Source: Chionoecetes opilio (lineage: Eukaryota; Arthropoda; Malacostraca; Decapoda; Majidae). Taken from it: 64,000 nt of DNA. Below are positions 62,092-64,000 of this stretch, piece by piece (positions within the stretch are counted from its first letter, which is position 1; the number at the start of each line of letters is the position of its first letter). Made by a program: the position numbers and the translations under genes. The notes under the pieces were generated by a model. It was not told the origin of the DNA and searched no databases. It saw only the letters and a program-made list of their open reading frames with translations. The stretch covers positions 179,462 to 243,461 of the forward strand of contig JACEEZ010010106.1 in the NCBI GenBank assembly GCA_016584305.1, read 5' to 3'.

Positions 62092-62676
62092 AGCCCTGTT
62101 CACACTGTAAACATCTGGCTCACCGAGCCTGCCATGACTCTGGGCCACGACAACCCAGTGACTTTCGGATTTGACAAGTCGGCTCCCACGCTCGGAATAT
62201 GGGGGGATGTTTTTTTGGTGTCTTGGTGTCGGCTAGTATAATTGCCGACGTCGCCGTCGTCACCTGTTAACAACTAGTTGGATTCGTCCAACTAGTTGCC
62301 AACATGTCGACGACATGCTGGCAAATAGTCTCAAGACGAGTCTCATTGGTAATTTTTTGAACTGGCGCCATGTCTACGACAACTACAATTCTGACGATCG
62401 ATTGGCCGACAGTCGCAGACGATCTTGACGACAGTCATGCAGACGGTCGCCAACTGTCGGCAAGACTGTCTGACTGTCCAGTTTGGCCAGCGAGAAAAAT
62501 TAGTTGGCCGACACACTGATAACTTGATAGCGGTCGGTCGGCGTCTAAAAATATTTAGTCTTGGGAAATGCTGCTAACTTGTCGGCAGTTAATATCCCGC
62601 CAACATCTCAACAATGTGTTAGCCGATATTTCCCAGCCGGCAGTCCAGACCGGTCTAAAACTGACGCGGAAACGCG
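62092..62676. mobile_element. Possible MITE with AGCCC-type ends
   Basis: Left end TAAAGCCCTGTTCACACTG; right end reversed TAAAGGCGCGTTTCCGCG, so the ends are only loosely matched. The interior has many GTCGGCAAC/GACGAC words in both orientations. Both ends are next to TAA/TTTA. Confidence 0.4.
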
Positions 62677-63400
62677 CCTTTAGTTCTATGAACGGGGGGG
62701 GGGGGTCATCAGTTTGGGGTGAAAAATATCAATTTTTAAATATATATTTTAGAAAGAACTGTAACATCAGGGGCTGCTATGGTAAATTAATTGTTCAGAT
62801 TCAATCATCCTATTTACGGAATCCCCCCACCCCGTACATTCGTGGATGACGCCCGAGCCTGCCTGCCATGATGCGAGTGCGTTGTATTTCATATTTTTTA
62901 CAATTATTTTTGTTATTGTCATGTGTTTGGTAGCGGGGAGGTTGTGGCTGGTCGCCTTATCACAGGGTCGGCGTCAATGTGAGATAACGTACTTTACAGA
63001 AAAGACCTCACGTCGTACTTCTGTCAACACTACAACATTTGTATCATCCTCAACGATGCCAAAGTAGAGTAAGAAGAAGGTAGCAATAGCGAAGACGAGA
63101 AATGTTTCTGCTGGTGAATCAAAAGAGCTTCAGAGTAGAGGAGAGGAGAGCAGAAGGCCTCCATACCCACACCTTCGGGTGTATAATATCCTTGCATAAG
63201 AAGTGGACAAGTTGCCAAATATTTTGAAAAAGGTGGATCCAACATACATTATAAAACAAAAAAATTGGTTGTATAACTGTGCACTTATATGACTTTTTTG
63301 GTGGAAAAATATTTCAAATAATTTTTTTTCAAAACGTAACTTATTGTTCCCAAACACTACAAAACTTCAAAATCACGTAATACATTTCCAAACTGATTAT
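62677..63400. other. Unassigned DNA
   Basis: A G-run lies at 62695-62706. No supported gene. Confidence 0.4.
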
Positions 63401-63401
63401 C

Positions 63402-63605
63402 TATAATATAAGCGAAAGTGTGTCTGTGTGTATGTCCGCGCTAGGTTCCGCCCCCAGTGCCCCAATCCCATCATATGGCACAGTTTTGGAACCAGCTCGA
63501 CCAGGGGAAGGTTTTAAGCCCACTTATGAGATGATCCGATATTTTTTTTTTTTTTTTAGCAGCCTATTAGTGAGAATTGAGAGAAAAAAGTGGGTTGCGA
63601 GAATT
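63402..63605 (+). mobile_element. HINE/Helentron-like partial unit, opposite orientation
   Basis: Starts AATATAAGCGAAAGTGTGTC and continues through CGACCAGGGGAAGGTTTTAA, a T-run and AGCAGCCTATTAGTGAGAAT. It matches one edge of the 25.5-31.8-kb units. It stops where the next TIR element begins. Confidence 0.65.
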
Positions 63606-63610
63606 AGAGA

Positions 63611-64000
63611 GAACTGCAACTCCGAAATGCCAGTGGTCGCTGGCAGTTTTAACTCACAATTTGGTGAAAAGTTGGTCAACTTGAAAGAAAAATATGGGCT
63701 TATTCCACTGCACTTAAAACACAAAAGTATAATTTTAAGAACGATTTTCTTCTATATGTATATTGTATAGAAGCCTGATTCTGTAAAACATGTATTTAAC
63801 CAATAACCAAGTAGGTTATAGTTGAGGAGGCGAGGTAAATGTTACTCTATGATATTATACAGTCAATAACGTATGTTTAGAAGTTATCTATACCTAGGCA
63901 GTCATATGTTCCTGTTATTATTGTGTATCAATCAGATAGAAAGCCTGGAAGTGCAATGAGTCGACGCGTGAAGTAGCAATGTTTTGATTCAATCTCCCCG
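63611..64000 (+). mobile_element. Second copy of the TIR element of hAT 1, cut by window end
   Basis: AACTGCAACTCCGAAATGCC then AGTGGTCGCTGGCAG and TTTTAACTCA start the element. The following 340 bp match 24000-23630 in reverse. The other end lies beyond the window. Confidence 0.8.

Overview
This window is eukaryotic and almost certainly arthropod, most likely a decapod crustacean. Three things point that way: two exons of a dpr-type immunoglobulin gene, very long TA, CT/GA, GT and ATTT microsatellites, and interspersed repeats of kinds I associate with crab and shrimp genomes (a 'TATTTACCTAGTTGTA' LINE fragment, RTE-like LINEs, Penelope-like elements). There is no bacterial gene organisation, and most open reading frames are translated microsatellite.

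The only host gene I can support is on the minus strand. An Ig1 exon at 48177-47967 and an Ig2 exon at 17431-17135 join in phase and look like a member of the Dpr cell-surface family. About 30.5 kb of intron lies between them. Everything else in the window is intronic or flanking repeat DNA.

Layout. 0.4-5 kb: a tRNA-derived SINE, a broken hAT (TTF/DUF4371 type) transposase and a 550-bp long hairpin. 5.5-13.3 kb: TA microsatellites and three Penelope-like copies; the longest is 5'-truncated and lies head-to-head with a near-identical partial copy. 13.4-15.2 kb: a pogo-like element with TA duplications. 15.8-20.4 kb: foldback and LINE remnants around the dpr Ig2 exon. 21.1-32.2 kb: two hAT elements in tandem, separated and flanked by three copies of CTCTAGAG. 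The first is split by a TIR element. The second is split by a 6.2-kb block of HINE/Helentron-like units and tandem arrays. 33.2-34.5 kb: a palindromic element inside a Gypsy integrase remnant. 35.2-38.9 kb: two RTE-like LINE copies with SINEs. 40.5-41.0 kb: a long CT tract. 41.2-43.0 kb: an unclassified transposon with a nearly intact 430-residue protein. 43-49 kb: a Tc1 fragment, GA/GT tracts, a minisatellite and the dpr Ig1 exon. 49.5-59.9 kb: a large inverted duplication whose loop carries a truncated Gypsy element. 60-64 kb: MITEs and small fragments.

The genes do not form a pathway. The layout records nested transposition into and around a large neuronal-type gene. The strongest observations are hammerhead-ribozyme-like motifs in the Penelope-like copies, the triple hAT target duplication, the filled and empty sites of a 660-bp MITE, the palindromic element with a clear target duplication, and the unclassified transposon at 41.2-43.0 kb.
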